From positions 1 to 64,000 of the forward strand of contig NZ_LGDE01000057.1 of assembly GCF_001279725.1 (NCBI RefSeq): a stretch of DNA of 64,000 nucleotides, in the 5' to 3' direction. The notes under the pieces are model-generated. The model was not told the origin of the DNA. It did not search any database and saw nothing but the letters and a program-made list of their open reading frames with translations. Made by a program: the position numbers and the translations under genes. Numbering within the stretch: the stretch's first letter is position 1; the number at the start of each line of letters is the position of its first letter. Shown here one piece after another: positions 7,411 to 17,169 of this stretch. This DNA comes from Streptomyces sp. WM4235. GTDB taxonomy: Bacteria > Actinomycetota > Actinomycetes > Streptomycetales > Streptomycetaceae.

Positions 7411-8259
7411 ATGCTGCGCGCACTGGCCGTCGACGACGAGAGACCCCTGCTGGAGGAACTCCTCTACCTGCTGCGCTCCGACCCGAGGGTGCGCAGCGCC
7501 GAGGGCGCCTCGGACGCCACCGAGGCACTGCGCCGGATCACCCGGGCGCTGGAGAGCGGCCCGGACGGCCCGGACGGCATCGACGTGGTCTTCCTCGACA
7601 TCCACATGGCCGGGCTGACCGGCCTGGACATCGCCCGACTGCTCGCCGGGTTCGCGCGACCGCCGCTGATCGTGTTCGTCACCGCCCACGAGGGCTTCGC
7701 CGTCCAGGCCTTCGACCTCAAGGCGGTCGACTACGTGCTGAAGCCGGTGCGTCCCGAGCGGCTGGCCGAGGCCGTCCGCCGGGTCGGCGCCCAGCTCGGC
7801 CGGGCGCAGGAGCCGCCTGCGGCGGACCTCCCGACCCCCGCGACCGGGACGGACGGCGCCGCGCCGCCGCTGGCGGCGCCTGGGGCGGGCCGCACACCGC
7901 CGGAGGTCGTCGTGGCCGACCGCGCGCCGGACCAGATCGCCGTCGAACTGGGCGGGGTCACCCGCTTCGTGGCGATCTCCGACATCGTCCACGTGGAGGC
8001 CCAGGGCGACTACGCCCGCCTGCACACCGACGAGGGCAGCCACCTGGTGCGGATCCCGCTGTCCACGCTGGAGGAACGCTGGGCGGCCCGCGGCTTCGTC
8101 CGGATCCATCGCCGGCACCTGGTGGCGCTGCGCCGGATCGACGAACTGCGCCTGGACGGCGGCGCCACGACCGTCCGGGTCGGCTCGGCGGAACTCCAGG
8201 TCAGTCGACGCCACGCACGCGAACTCCGCGACCTCCTGATGCGCCAGGCCACCGGCTGA
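7411..8259 (+). CDS. LytTR-family response regulator
   Basis: 282 residues. The receiver domain spans about 1-125, with acidic pocket Asp8/Asp9, phosphoacceptor Asp63 (VVFLDIHMAGL), the switch Thr in FVTAHEG and Lys in VLKPV. A Pro/Ala-rich linker follows (about 130-170), then a LytTR DNA-binding domain, about 175-280 (IVHVEAQGDYARLHT, RIHRRHLVALRRI). The cognate kinase is very likely the LytS-type protein encoded 2.3 kb downstream, with a symporter between them. Systems of this type in other bacteria (BtsSR, YpdAB, LytST) respond to pyruvate and control carboxylate transporters. Confidence 0.92.
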   Translation: MLRALAVDDERPLLEELLYLLRSDPRVRSAEGASDATEALRRITRALESGPDGPDGIDVVFLDIHMAGLTGLDIARLLAGFARPPLIVFVTAHEGFAVQAFDLKAVDYVLKPVRPERLAEAVRRVGAQLGRAQEPPAADLPTPATGTDGAAPPLAAPGAGRTPPEVVVADRAPDQIAVELGGVTRFVAISDIVHVEAQGDYARLHTDEGSHLVRIPLSTLEERWAARGFVRIHRRHLVALRRIDELRLDGGATTVRVGSAELQVSRRHARELRDLLMRQATG

Positions 8260-8317
8260 CCTCCGGACCGCCGACCGTCCGGCGCGCCGTTCGTCGCGCC
8301 GGGGAGGGCGTACGGCG

Positions 8318-8689
8318 ATGCCCGGGGCCCGTCGGTCGCACCGGTCGCCTCGGCGGCCCCCGCGCCGGCCGGCCGCGCGTATCGTGGATCTTCCGGCGTG
8401 GGAGGAGCAGCGGTTGTCCGAGATCGAGGCGCTGTTGGACACGCTGACCGGACTGCCCCGGACCCGGCCCGCCGGGCCGGCCGAGGCCGAGATCCTGCTG
8501 GCGCGGCTGCGCAGCGCGGCCGCCCGTTGGGCGGACCTGTTGTACGAGGCCCACGACGGCACCCGCCGGCAGTTGCCGCCGCGCGCGGAGGCCGCCCTGA
8601 TGCAGGCCTTCCGGCGCGCGGAGGAGTCGTACGTGGAGCTGGAGATCGCCCTGCGCGACTGCGCGGACCACCGCGACCCGGCCCACTGA
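8318..8689 (+). CDS. Small helical protein of unknown function
   Basis: 123 residues as called. The first 22 are Arg/Pro-rich, and a GTG at 8384 would give a tighter protein beginning VDLPAWEEQRL; neither start has an obvious ribosome binding site. The rest is predicted almost wholly helical and charged (LSEIEALLDTLTGL, AAARWADLLYEAHDG, AEESYVELEIALRD). No family is recognised. It lies between a response regulator and the transporter/kinase pair, so a small accessory or partner role in that system is possible but unsupported. Confidence 0.55.
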   Translation: MPGARRSHRSPRRPPRRPAARIVDLPAWEEQRLSEIEALLDTLTGLPRTRPAGPAEAEILLARLRSAAARWADLLYEAHDGTRRQLPPRAEAALMQAFRRAEESYVELEIALRDCADHRDPAH

Positions 8690-8858
8690 AGGCCCCCTCC
8701 CGGTGCACCCCGACCCGCGCCGCACGGGGAGGGCGCCGACGCGGCGGTGCGCATCCCTCGCGGAGGTGCCGGAACGCGCCTGTTCGCCGGTGCGGGGCGC
8801 TGCATAGACTCCGAAAGTCCCCGCCGCCCACCGCATCTCCCCGTCGAAGGACCGCCCG

Positions 8859-10589
8859 GTGAACCAGACGTACGCGCTGACCGCGGTCACCGTCGTCGTC
8901 CTGGTCACGGTGCTCGTCGGCGCGCTGGGCCTGCGGATATCCCGGACCACCTCCGATTTCTACGTCGCCTCCCGCACCGTGGGTCCCCGCCTGAACGCGG
9001 CGGCCATCAGCGGGGAGTACCTCTCCGCCGCCTCGTTCCTCGGCATCGCGGGGCTGGTGCTGCTCCAGGGGCCGCGGATGCTCTGGTATCCGGTCGGGTA
9101 CACCGCCGGTTACCTGGTGTTGCTCGTGCTGGTGGCGGCCCCGTTGCGGCGCTCGGGGGCGTACACGCTGCCCGACTTCGCCGAGGCCCGGTTGGAGTCG
9201 CAGGTGGTGCGGCGGATCGCCGTGCTGTTCGTTCTCGGGGTCGGCTGGCTCTACCTGCTGCCCCAGTTGCAGGGTGCCGGGCTGACGCTGGAGATCCTCA
9301 CCGGGGCACCGACCTGGGTCGGCGGGCTGGTCGTGGCCGGTGTGGTGACGGCGGCGGTGGGGGCCGGCGGGATGCGCAGCATCACCTTCGTCCAGGCGTT
9401 CCAGTACTGGCTCAAACTCACCGCCCTGCTGGTGCCGGCCTTCTTCCTGATCGCTGCCTGGGCCGGGGACGGGGCCCCGCGCGCGGGCTTCGACGCGCCG
9501 GCGGTCTTCCGTGAGCACACCGCCGTGACGGTGGGCGAGGATCTGCGGATCGCGTTGGACGAGCCGTTGGCCGTGACGGTGACCGGTCGGGTGGACGGGC
9601 GCGCCGTCGAGGGCGAGTCGCTGGTCCTGGCCGCCGGGCAGCACTCGGTACGGTCCGGCACCCGACTGGAGTTCGCGCCGGACAGCCGGGTGCCCGACGC
9701 CCGCGCGGAGTCCGGCCCGGGCCCGGCCGGCTGGTCGGAGCCGCTGTCCGGGGAGCGGCGGGGACAGCAGCTGTACGCCACGTACGGGCTGATCCTGGCG
9801 ACCTTCCTCGGCACGATGGGCCTGCCGCACGTCGCGGTGCGGTTCTACACCAGCCCGGACGGGCGCACCGCCCGGCGCACCACCCTGGTGGTGCTGGGGC
9901 TGGTCGGGGTCTTCTACCTGCTGCCGCCGGTCTACGGGACCCTGGGCCGGATCTACACGCCCGAGCTGGCGTTGACGGGCGACGCCGACGCCGCGGTGCT
10001 GGTGCTGCCGGCGCGGATGGTGGGCGGGCTGCCCGGCGAGCTGCTGGGGGCGTTGTTGGCCGGGGGCGCGTTCGCGGCGTTCCTGTCGACGGCCTCGGGG
10101 CTGACCATGGCGGTGGCCGGGGTGCTGCACCAGGACGTGCTGCCCAGGCGCGGGGTGCGCAGCTTCCGGCTCGCGGTGGTGGTCGCGATGCTGGTGCCGC
10201 TGGTGGGCGCGGTGGCGGCGACGGCGGTACCGGTGGCGGACGCGGTGGGCCTGGCTTTCGCGGTGTCCGCGTCCTCCTTCTGCCCCCTGTTGGTACTGGG
10301 CATCTGGTGGCGCGGGCTGACCCCGCCGGGGGCGGTGGCCGGGCTGATCGCCGGGGGCGGGGCGGCGCTGGGCGCGGTGGTCGCGACCCGCGGCGGGTTG
10401 GCGGCGCCGGGCTGGGCGCACACCCTGCTGGCCTGGCCGGCGGTGTGGTCGGTGCCGCTGGGCTTCCTGACGATGGTGGTGGTGTCGCTGGGTACGAGGT
10501 CCCGGATCCCGGCGGGTACCGCGGCGACGCTGGCCCGGCTGCACCTGCCGGAGGACGTGGCCGGGCACCGGGCCGGGGACGCGCGGTGA
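8859..10589 (+). CDS. Sodium:solute symporter (SSS family), acetate/pyruvate-type
   Basis: 576 residues, about 13 membrane helices. RTTSDFYVASRTVGPRLNAAAISGEYLSAASFLG at the start of the core is the signature of the ActP/MctP branch, which carries acetate, pyruvate and other short monocarboxylates. A hydrophilic insertion of about 100 residues (about 215-300) separates two helices and should form an external domain, as in actinobacterial ActP-like proteins. GTG 8859 is preceded by GAAGGA. The kinase start overlaps its stop (GTGA), so transporter and sensor are translationally coupled. This suggests the transporter takes part in sensing or that its substrate is the signal. Confidence 0.87.
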   Translation: MNQTYALTAVTVVVLVTVLVGALGLRISRTTSDFYVASRTVGPRLNAAAISGEYLSAASFLGIAGLVLLQGPRMLWYPVGYTAGYLVLLVLVAAPLRRSGAYTLPDFAEARLESQVVRRIAVLFVLGVGWLYLLPQLQGAGLTLEILTGAPTWVGGLVVAGVVTAAVGAGGMRSITFVQAFQYWLKLTALLVPAFFLIAAWAGDGAPRAGFDAPAVFREHTAVTVGEDLRIALDEPLAVTVTGRVDGRAVEGESLVLAAGQHSVRSGTRLEFAPDSRVPDARAESGPGPAGWSEPLSGERRGQQLYATYGLILATFLGTMGLPHVAVRFYTSPDGRTARRTTLVVLGLVGVFYLLPPVYGTLGRIYTPELALTGDADAAVLVLPARMVGGLPGELLGALLAGGAFAAFLSTASGLTMAVAGVLHQDVLPRRGVRSFRLAVVVAMLVPLVGAVAATAVPVADAVGLAFAVSASSFCPLLVLGIWWRGLTPPGAVAGLIAGGGAALGAVVATRGGLAAPGWAHTLLAWPAVWSVPLGFLTMVVVSLGTRSRIPAGTAATLARLHLPEDVAGHRAGDAR

Positions 10590-11848
10590 CGGGCACCCTG
10601 GGCGCGGTGGCGCTCGCGGCTCCGGCCCTGGCGGGCGCGGCGCTGCTGCTGGCGTCGGGTTGGGCCGGGGGGCGGTGGCACGCGCGGCGCGGCGACCGGG
10701 CGTCGGGGCTCGACCTCGGCACTCCCGTCGAGCGGGCCACCTTCCACACGCTGCACACCGCTTCGCTGGCCGCTCCCCCGCTGCGGGCCGGCCTGACCGA
10801 GGACGCCGCCCGCAAGGCCGCGAGGCGGCTGCGGTCGCTGCTCGGCACGGAGGCGCTGTGTCTGACCGACCGGGAGGCGGTGTTGGCCTGGGACGGTCCG
10901 GGCGCCGATCACCACGAGCGGCGGGCGATGGCCCGGGTGACGGCGATGCTGGAGTCGGGGCGGAGCGTGAGCCTGCGCACCGACTGCCGGCAGCCGGGTT
11001 GTCCGCTGAAGTGGGCGGTGTTCGCTCCGCTGACCGGCGAGGACGGGATGTCGGGCGCGCTCGTCGCGTACGGCTCGCGGGAGTCCGCGGTGCTGGTGCG
11101 GGCCGCGACGGAGGTCGCGCGCTGGGTTTCGGTCCAGCTGGAGCTGTCGGAGCTGGACCGGTCGCGCACCCGGCTGATGGAGGCGGAGATCAAGGCGTTG
11201 CGGGCGCAGATCTCCCCGCACTTCATCTTCAACTCCCTGGCCGCCATCGCCTCGTTCGTCCGGACCGATCCGGAGCGCGCGCGGGACCTGCTGCTGGAGT
11301 TCGCGGACTTCACCCGCTACTCGTTCCGTCGGCACGGCGACTTCACCACGCTGGCCGAGGAGTTGCGTTCCATCGAGCAGTACCTGGCCCTGGCGGGGGC
11401 CCGGTTCGGCGACCGGTTGAAGGTGACGCTGCGGGTGGCTCCGGAGGTGCTGCCGGTGGCGCTGCCCTTCCTGTGTCTGCAACCGCTGGTGGAGAACGCG
11501 GTCAAGCACGGGCTGGAGGACTCCACCGAGGAGTGTCGGATCACCATCGCGGCCCGGGACGAGGGCTCGGAGGCCGTACTGACCATCGAGGACAACGGGG
11601 TCGGGATGGATCCGGCGCTGCTGCGGCGCATCCTGGCCGGGGAGCGGACCGGCTCCTCCTCGGGCGTCGGCCTGCCGAACGTCGACGAGCGGATGCGGCA
11701 GGTGTACGGGGACGAGTACGGGCTCGTCATCGAGACCGGCGTGGGCGCCGGCATGAAGATCACCGTGCGGATCCCCAAGTACCGGGCGGGTGTGCACTCG
11801 TCGGCGCCCGGTGAACCCGGTCCGCCGCCGGGCCGGCACCGGCACTGA
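10586..11848 (+). CDS. LytS-type sensor histidine kinase
   Basis: 420 residues. One hydrophobic N-terminal segment (about 5-28) is the only membrane anchor. A GAF-like region (about 50-185) follows, with Cys134 and Cys139 in TDCRQPGCPLKWAVF. The His_kinase domain has His212 in QISPHFIFNSL and the ATPase N-box PLVENAVKHGL, with the G-boxes EDNGVGM and GVGLPN. Ordinary LytS kinases have a multi-helix 5TM receptor; this one does not, but it is coupled to an SSS transporter. The C-terminal 20 residues are a Pro/His-rich tail. GTG 10586 overlaps the symporter stop. Confidence 0.9.
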   Translation: MTGTLGAVALAAPALAGAALLLASGWAGGRWHARRGDRASGLDLGTPVERATFHTLHTASLAAPPLRAGLTEDAARKAARRLRSLLGTEALCLTDREAVLAWDGPGADHHERRAMARVTAMLESGRSVSLRTDCRQPGCPLKWAVFAPLTGEDGMSGALVAYGSRESAVLVRAATEVARWVSVQLELSELDRSRTRLMEAEIKALRAQISPHFIFNSLAAIASFVRTDPERARDLLLEFADFTRYSFRRHGDFTTLAEELRSIEQYLALAGARFGDRLKVTLRVAPEVLPVALPFLCLQPLVENAVKHGLEDSTEECRITIAARDEGSEAVLTIEDNGVGMDPALLRRILAGERTGSSSGVGLPNVDERMRQVYGDEYGLVIETGVGAGMKITVRIPKYRAGVHSSAPGEPGPPPGRHRH

Positions 11849-11887
11849 CCCGCCTCCGGCGGCTCCGACTCGGGCGCGGCGCGACCG

Positions 11888-12817
11888 TCAGAGGGCGGCG
11901 CGTACCGCGTCGAGGATCTCCCGGGCGCCCTCGTCGATCAGTTCACCGGCCAGGGCGGCGCCGATCTTCTCGGGCGCGTCCGCGGGTCCGCTGAGGGTTC
12001 CCGACACCCTGCGGCGGCCGTCGAGGGAGGTGACCTGGGCGTGGAGGGTGAGGGTGCCGTCGGGTGCGGTGCGCCCGTGGGCTCCCACGGGAACGCTGCA
12101 CCCGCCGTGCAGTTCCGCGAGCAGGGCGCGCTCCGCGCGCACCTGGGCCTCGGTGTCGGGGTCGCCGACGATGGAGAGGATCTCGCGCAGCGCGTCGGAC
12201 TCCTCGCGGACCTGGATGCCGAGCGCGCCTTGTCCGGGCGACGGGGGAAAGTCCCGGAGCGGGAGGAACTCCCCCACGGCGTCGGCCAGTCCGAGCCGGT
12301 GCAGACCGGCGGCCGCGAGGACCACCGCGTCGAGCCCCTCCGTCTGGATCTTGCGGAGCCTCGGCGGCACGTTCCCTCGGATCGGCACGACGTCGAGGTC
12401 GGGTCGGACGGCGAGGAGTTGGGCCTTGCGCCGGGCGGACCCGGTGCCCACGCGGGCCCCCTCGCGCAGTCCGGCGAGCGTGGATCCGCAGAGCGCGTCG
12501 CGCACGTCCTCGCGGACCGGTGGCGCGAGCAGTGTCAGGCCGGCCGGGTTCTCGGTGGGCAGGTCCTTGAGCGAGTGCACGACGACGTCCACGTCGCCGC
12601 GGACGAGCGCCGCCTCCTGTTCGCTGCTGAACGCCGAGCCGCCGCTGACGGCCGAGACATCGGCCAGGAGCGAGCGACGGTCCCGGTCCCCGCCTTCGAG
12701 GATCACCCGGTGGGTGAACGCCACGTCGGGGAACCGTTCGCGCAGCGGGGCGAGGAACTCGCGGACCTGGGTCCTGGCCAGATTGCTCGCGCGCGAGCCG
12801 ACGAGATACGTGGTCAC
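11888..12817 (-). CDS. hemC: Porphobilinogen deaminase-like protein, stand-alone
   Basis: 309 residues, family length. The enzyme condenses four porphobilinogens to hydroxymethylbilane in haem and cobalamin synthesis. Catalytic Asp85 (VHSLKDLPT) and the dipyrromethane-cofactor Cys240 (LHGGCSVPVGAH) are present. Several conserved blocks differ from typical HemC: GTGSARRKAQL, RGNVPPRLRKI where VDTRL is usual, and SAFSSEQEAAL where KGLFTKELE is usual. No hemA, hemD or hemB is nearby, unlike the usual Streptomyces hem operon, so this is likely a second copy. GTG 12817 has GAGAGG 7 bases upstream. Confidence 0.8.
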   Translation of the reverse strand: MTTYLVGSRASNLARTQVREFLAPLRERFPDVAFTHRVILEGGDRDRRSLLADVSAVSGGSAFSSEQEAALVRGDVDVVVHSLKDLPTENPAGLTLLAPPVREDVRDALCGSTLAGLREGARVGTGSARRKAQLLAVRPDLDVVPIRGNVPPRLRKIQTEGLDAVVLAAAGLHRLGLADAVGEFLPLRDFPPSPGQGALGIQVREESDALREILSIVGDPDTEAQVRAERALLAELHGGCSVPVGAHGRTAPDGTLTLHAQVTSLDGRRRVSGTLSGPADAPEKIGAALAGELIDEGAREILDAVRAAL

Positions 12818-12937
12818 AGAAGAGCCTCTCGGATCCTGACGGGGTGTCACCAGGCTACGAGGGGCGGGGCGGTGGTGATGCAGACAGCGGGTCGGGAAGG
12901 TCACAGCGACTCCCGTCGCCCCGGGCCGCACGGACGC

Positions 12938-12981
12938 CCGCGGCCCCGGGCCGCCCGGAGGGGGCGGGCCCGGGGCCGCGG
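12938..12981 (-). terminator. Hairpin terminator after guaB1
   Basis: A 15-base stem, 12938-12952 with 12967-12981, reading CCGCGGCCCCGGGCC on one arm. It lies 28 bases beyond the guaB1 stop and before the hemC promoter region. Confidence 0.7.
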
Positions 12982-13008
12982 AAAGGACGCGCCGGTCGGG
13001 CGGGTGGG

Positions 13009-14484
<1,476 letters not shown>

Positions 14485-14517
14485 TCATGCCCGGGCGGGG
14501 CAGCCGAGGAAACGCAC
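14485..14517 (-). other. Mini-ORF duplicating the guaB1 start
   Basis: GTG CGT TTC CTC followed by six more codons and TGA, 34 bases ahead of guaB1. The 13 bases around its start (ACGTGCGTTTCCT) repeat those at the real guaB1 start. This is either a small tandem duplication or an upstream frame that competes for ribosomes. Confidence 0.35.
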
Positions 14518-14596
14518 GTACTTCATTCTCCCATGTCCTGCTGTTCGTGCCGCCCGGGTCGATCGTCCAGGACATACCGGGCCGGGTGGTTCTTTC

Positions 14597-15808
14597 CTAC
14601 GGGACGTTGGTCCCGAACCGGGCGGGCCGGGGCGTCCGGGCTGGGACTTCGGGACCTGCGATCGGGGACGGCCCGCGGTCCGCCGGGCGCCGGTGGACGG
14701 GCCCTCGGCGCTCGGCGAGCGGGAACAGCGATCCGCCGTGCCGGACCGCCGTGAACTCGGCGGCGATGGCCAGGGCGGTCTCCTCGGGCGTTCCCCCGCC
14801 GAGGTCCAGGCCGATCGGTGAGCGCAATCGGGCCAGGGCGGCTTCCGTCACCCCCTCCTCCCGCAGTCGTCCGGCCCGCTCGGTGTGGGTGCGCCGGGAC
14901 CCCATGGCTCCCACGTAGGCCAGGGGCAGCCCGAGGGCCAGGGCGAGCAGCGGGACGTCGAACTTGGCGTCGTGGGTCAGTACGCAGACCGCCGTACGGG
15001 CGTCCAGGCGCCCGGCCTCCCATTCCGCGGCGAGGTGCCGGTGCGGCCAGTCGACGATCACCTCGTCGGCGTCCGGGAAGCGGGCCCGCGTGGTGAAGAC
15101 GGGCCGGGCGTCGCAGACGGTGACCCGGTGCCCGAGGAAGGCGCCGATCCGCGCCAGGGCGGCGGCGAAGTCGATGGCCCCGTAGACGATCAGCCGGGGT
15201 CGTTCGGCGGCCGATTCGACGAGCAGGGTCAGCGGCTCTCCGCACAGCCCGCCGGCCGTCCCGAGCTCCGCGGTGCCGGTCCGCCCGGCCAGCAGGAGGG
15301 CCCGGATCCGCCGCGCGGCGCTCTCGTCGAGGGCCGGGGCGCCGCCGAGGCAGCCCTGGTAGGAACCGTCGGCGTGGACGGCCAGCGCCCGACCGAGCTG
15401 TTCCGGCGGCCCGGCCACCACCCTGGCCAGCGCGGCCCGCGCACCGCCGACGGCGGCGTCGAGGACCGTGCGCAGGACGGGGCGCACGGGGTCCTGTCCG
15501 CGCACCGGGGTGACGAGCACGTCCAGGACTCCACCGCAGGTCAGGCCGCTCGCGAAGGCGTCGTCGTCGCTGTAGCCGAAGCGGTGCACGCCGCCTTCGC
15601 CGGAGGTGATCGCGTCGAGGCACAGTGCGTGCACGGCGGATTCCACGCAGCCGCCGGAGAGGGAGCCGAGGGCGGTGCCGGCGGCGTCCACGGCCAGTGA
15701 GGCGCCCGGTCCGCGCGGCGCGCTGCCGCTGACGGCGACCACGGTGGCCAGGGCGAACTCCCGCCGCTCGGCACACCACGCGCGTAGTTCCGCGGCGATG
15801 TCGAGCAT
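14597..15808 (-). CDS. XdhC/CoxI-family molybdoenzyme maturation factor
   Basis: 403 residues. The N-terminal XdhC_CoxI domain (about 1-110) has TVVAVSGSAPRGPGASLAVD and GSLSGGCVESAV. The C-terminal Rossmann domain (about 195-360) contains VTVCDARPVFTTRARF, LTHDAKFD and YVGAMGSRRTH. Proteins of this family help insert the sulfurated molybdenum cofactor into xanthine-dehydrogenase-type enzymes. A molybdenum hydroxylase of that family is encoded 5 kb upstream on the same strand (21031-24808), so that is its probable client. The ATG overlaps the stop of the transposase-like gene (TGATG) and has no ribosome binding site of its own, so it depends on translational coupling. Confidence 0.85.
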   Translation of the reverse strand: MLDIAAELRAWCAERREFALATVVAVSGSAPRGPGASLAVDAAGTALGSLSGGCVESAVHALCLDAITSGEGGVHRFGYSDDDAFASGLTCGGVLDVLVTPVRGQDPVRPVLRTVLDAAVGGARAALARVVAGPPEQLGRALAVHADGSYQGCLGGAPALDESAARRIRALLLAGRTGTAELGTAGGLCGEPLTLLVESAAERPRLIVYGAIDFAAALARIGAFLGHRVTVCDARPVFTTRARFPDADEVIVDWPHRHLAAEWEAGRLDARTAVCVLTHDAKFDVPLLALALGLPLAYVGAMGSRRTHTERAGRLREEGVTEAALARLRSPIGLDLGGGTPEETALAIAAEFTAVRHGGSLFPLAERRGPVHRRPADRGPSPIAGPEVPARTPRPARFGTNVP

Positions 15809-17097
15809 CAGCGGATGTACTCGCGTCTTGTGGTCTGCCCGGGGATGAGGGGGCGCGGCGGCAGTGCGGCGGGAGGCCGGCCGGGGGTCCTCGGCGGCCC
15901 CGGGTAGGGCAGGGGGGTGTGCGGTTCGGGGGCCCGGCCGGTGGCGCAGCCGAGCAGCTGTGCGGCGTGGGCGACGCTCGCGAGGGTGGCGTGGTGGTGC
16001 CAGCCCCGGAAGGAGCGGCCCTCGAAGTCGCGGATGCCGACGGGTTCGCAGGTCTCGGCGAAGTCCAGGGAGACCCGGTCGGTGAGTTTGGCGAGCAGGA
16101 AGAGCTGGGCGAGCGGCCGGTCCCCGATGTTCGTGATCCAGAACTCGGACGGCAGCAGGGCGGCTTCCGTCCAGGCTCCCACGAGCAGCAGTGGGGTGGG
16201 CGGGGCCGGCGGCGGCCGGTCCTCGGCGACGCCGGCGAGGATGGCGGCGGAGGTCAGCAGGGTCACCGCCCCCTCGGTGCGGCCGTGCCGGGTCCATTCC
16301 ACGACGCGCCGCTGGGAGCGCAGCGAGTCGATGAGTTCGCGGGCGGGCGCGGTGTGCGGTCCGGGTTTGTGGCGGCCCGCGCCGCCGAAGGAGACGGGCA
16401 GCGACCCGTCGACCTTGAAGACGAACGGGATGTCCTGGAGGGCGAAGGACTCGACGCAGTAGGGCAGTTCGGCGTTGGACACCTCCATCACCACGGGGCG
16501 GCGTTGGAGTTGCCAGGTGGCGGCCATGCGCTGGACGGCGTGTACGGCGTCCTGCGCGGGGGTGAGCGAGCGTGCGGTGTCCGGGATGCCCGCCCGTGTG
16601 CGGCGCAGCAGTTCACTGGTCCAGGGCCCGGGGAGGGTGAGGGTCCATTCGACGGGGAAGCTTGCTTCGCTGGAGGCGAGCCAGATCCCGCCGGCCTGCT
16701 GACAGTTGGCGGTGCGGCCCAGTTGGGGGACGAACTGGCGGCCGACGCCCACGGAGGCGTCGCCGGCCTTCTCGATGACCATGGGCTGGACCACCCAGGC
16801 CAGGGGGCGCTGGGCGGTCCGTTCGAGGTGCTGTGCGAGGGACCGTCTGACGGGGGTCCAGTCCCACGGCGATTTGCTGATGAACTGCTGGAGACTTTGT
16901 TCGACGGAACTGGCCCCGGTTCCGGCGATGTTACGGATTGTTTTCTTCCCGGTGGTCCGCACCAGTCCATTCAGATAAACGCGGGCCCAGTTTCGCTGGT
17001 CCCGCCGGGGTAATGACTCGAAGAAGAGCGAGATCAGTACGTCGATCAAATCGGAGATTTCCTTCGTGGAATCCTCCGGCAGGACTACGCGAGCCAT
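15808..17097 (-). CDS. IS701-transposase-like protein without catalytic residues
   Basis: 429 residues. The order of blocks follows IS701/DDE_5 transposases: an N-terminal helical domain, a first catalytic strand followed by VGVGRQF, then TANCQQAG, a second catalytic strand, and a C-terminal helix. Where active family members have DDTG it reads MVIEKAG (Glu109, Lys110), and the second catalytic Asp site (normally GDEVYG-like) reads VVMEVSNAEL (Glu205). No terminal inverted repeats or target duplications were seen around it. It is therefore probably a domesticated, non-transposing DNA- or RNA-binding protein. A Pro-rich tail ends the protein. The XdhC start overlaps its stop, so the two are coupled. 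Confidence 0.75.
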   Translation of the reverse strand: MARVVLPEDSTKEISDLIDVLISLFFESLPRRDQRNWARVYLNGLVRTTGKKTIRNIAGTGASSVEQSLQQFISKSPWDWTPVRRSLAQHLERTAQRPLAWVVQPMVIEKAGDASVGVGRQFVPQLGRTANCQQAGGIWLASSEASFPVEWTLTLPGPWTSELLRRTRAGIPDTARSLTPAQDAVHAVQRMAATWQLQRRPVVMEVSNAELPYCVESFALQDIPFVFKVDGSLPVSFGGAGRHKPGPHTAPARELIDSLRSQRRVVEWTRHGRTEGAVTLLTSAAILAGVAEDRPPPAPPTPLLLVGAWTEAALLPSEFWITNIGDRPLAQLFLLAKLTDRVSLDFAETCEPVGIRDFEGRSFRGWHHHATLASVAHAAQLLGCATGRAPEPHTPLPYPGPPRTPGRPPAALPPRPLIPGQTTRREYIR

Positions 17098-17169
17098 CTG
17101 GGCCTCCCCCGCGACCAGCTAGATCCAATACCCTACTTGACCGCGAAGAACGGCCGTAGGCCGAGACGG

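Noticed and set aside
15808..17097. Active insertion sequence
   Set aside because: Catalytic Asp residues are missing and neither terminal inverted repeats nor a target duplication was seen.
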